From: Acidobacteria bacterium RIFCSPHIGHO2_01_FULL_67_28 | GTDB lineage: Bacteria > Acidobacteriota > Terriglobia > Acidiferrales > 2-02-FULL-67-57 | Assembly (NCBI GenBank): GCA_001766965.1 | Contig: MEKM01000185.1 | Location: forward strand, 432-5,613 | Reading direction: 5' to 3' | DNA: 5,182 nucleotides | Part shown: one piece after another, positions 4,642 to 5,182 of the stretch | Numbering within the stretch: position 1 is the first letter of the stretch | Layout of the letters: every line of letters begins with the position of its first letter | Notes under the pieces: generated by a model | What the model was told of the DNA's origin: nothing | Seen by the model: the letters and a program-made list of their open reading frames with translations, nothing else | The model's database searches: none | Position numbers and translations under genes: made by a program

Positions 4642-5182
4642 ATGGCAAAGTCGCTGGTCATCGTCGAGTCGCCCGCCAAGGCCCGCACCATCACCCGCTA
4701 CCTGGGCCGCGACTACACCGTCAAGGCTTCGCTCGGCCATGTGAAAGATCTACCCCGCCGGCGGTTGGGCGTGGACGTGGATAACGACTTCCGGCCTACC
4801 TACTTCATTATCCGCGGCAAGGAGAAGGTGGTCGCCGAGTTGCGTCAAGCTGCCCAGAAGGTCGATTCCATCTACCTGGCAGCCGACCCCGACCGGGAAG
4901 GCGAGGCCATCTGCGCCCACTTGAGGGAAGTCCTGACTGACAAGGAGCTGGTTATCGAGCCGGACCGCAGCAACAACCGTGGCAAGAAGAAAGCGAAGAG
5001 CTCCAGGGCCAAAGCCACCAAGGGGAGAAGGAAGAAAGACTCCGACGAGTCGTCCGTCCTCAAGACGGCTCCGCCGGTGGGGAAGGGAAAAAAGATTTAC
5101 CGGGTGGCGATGAATGAAATTACCCCGCGCGGCGTGCGGCAGGCCTTCGCCAATCCCGCCGAAATCGATTCGCATCTGGTGG
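4642..5182 (+). CDS. topA: DNA topoisomerase I, N-terminal part (3' end cut by window)
   Basis: Type IA topoisomerase relaxes negative supercoils by cutting and rejoining one strand. The frame is open from ATG 4642 to the edge, 180 codons plus one base, covering only the TOPRIM domain and the start of the next. The catalytic Glu is E9 in SLVIVESPAKA. SLGHVKDLP (30-38) and the acidic triad DPDRE (D82, D84, E86) with GEAICAHL are intact, and NEITPRGVRQAF (158-169) begins the following segment. The nucleophile Tyr and zinc-finger tail, if any, lie beyond the window. Between REVL and NEIT there are 59 residues (99-157), where E. coli TopA has about 12. The extra part is Lys/Arg/Ser-rich and low in complexity. 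The gene starts right at the dprA stop with no Shine-Dalgarno. The family call is very secure. Confidence 0.96.
   Translation, partial: MAKSLVIVESPAKARTITRYLGRDYTVKASLGHVKDLPRRRLGVDVDNDFRPTYFIIRGKEKVVAELRQAAQKVDSIYLAADPDREGEAICAHLREVLTDKELVIEPDRSNNRGKKKAKSSRAKATKGRRKKDSDESSVLKTAPPVGKGKKIYRVAMNEITPRGVRQAFANPAEIDSHLV
4936..5094 (+). other. Codons for the basic insertion within topA TOPRIM domain
   Basis: These bases encode TopA residues 99-151. The core (about 113-132) is made almost entirely of Lys, Arg, Ser, Ala, Thr and Gly, followed by an acidic patch DSDES (133-137) and a PPVGKGKK stretch. The DNA is A/G-rich compared with the rest of topA. The frame stays open and the conserved NEIT block resumes after it, so this is an in-frame insertion and not a frameshift. 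It is probably a disordered loop that touches DNA. Confidence 0.7.

Noticed and set aside
3409..4740. 443-codon open frame on - opposite dprA
   Set aside because: It is longer than dprA itself, but the product is a biased Arg/Gly/His/Gln-rich sequence typical of antisense frames in GC-rich genes. DprA motifs cover the + strand from end to end.
4750..5175. Leftward open frames opposite topA
   Set aside because: They are antisense shadows. The + strand carries intact TOPRIM motifs on both sides of the insertion.

Overview
The window is a GC-rich bacterial chromosomal segment, about 65-70% GC by hand sampling of conserved genes. The organism is probably a free-living Gram-negative-type bacterium that makes menaquinone by the futalosine route. 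The mqnA-mqnC pair, the dprA-topA pair, the sequence style of the proteins and a GGCGGC-GTAAA-GCCGCC intergenic palindrome together suggest Acidobacteriota. That assignment is an inference and no rRNA or marker search backs it. I see no tRNA, rRNA, CRISPR array, transposase or attachment site.

Layout, left to right. (1) Bases 1-500, + strand: the 3' part of an RNase HI-family gene, whose product carries an extra C-terminal DUF104-like domain. (2) Bases 501-700: a convergent intergenic region with two perfect hairpins and a G-rich run. (3) Bases 701-3331, - strand: a tight three-gene run transcribed mqnA -> mqnC -> an unrecognised exported protein. The gaps are 2 bases (mqnA/mqnC) and 1 base (mqnC/hypothetical). 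The last gene is clearly poorer in GC than its neighbours. (4) Bases 3332-3477: a divergent intergenic region with a candidate promoter in each direction and a hairpin in the mqnA leader. (5) Bases 3478-5182, + strand: dprA followed immediately (TAG then ATG, no gap) by topA, which runs off the right edge.

How the genes work together. MqnA (chorismate dehydratase) and MqnC (radical-SAM cyclic dehypoxanthinylfutalosine synthase) catalyse the first and a later step of futalosine-dependent menaquinone synthesis. The intervening enzymes (MqnE and MqnB or equivalents) and MqnD are not in the window. DprA loads RecA on incoming single-stranded DNA, topoisomerase I relaxes negative supercoils, and RNase H removes RNA from RNA:DNA hybrids, so the + strand genes are nucleic-acid housekeeping functions.

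Most of the window is ordinary housekeeping sequence, and I do not see a convincing new multi-gene system. The points most worth a second look are the RNase H-DUF104 fusion, the low-GC exported protein coupled to mqnC, a perfect 14-bp-arm palindrome inside mqnA, and a roughly 47-residue Lys/Arg-rich insertion in the TOPRIM domain of topoisomerase I.
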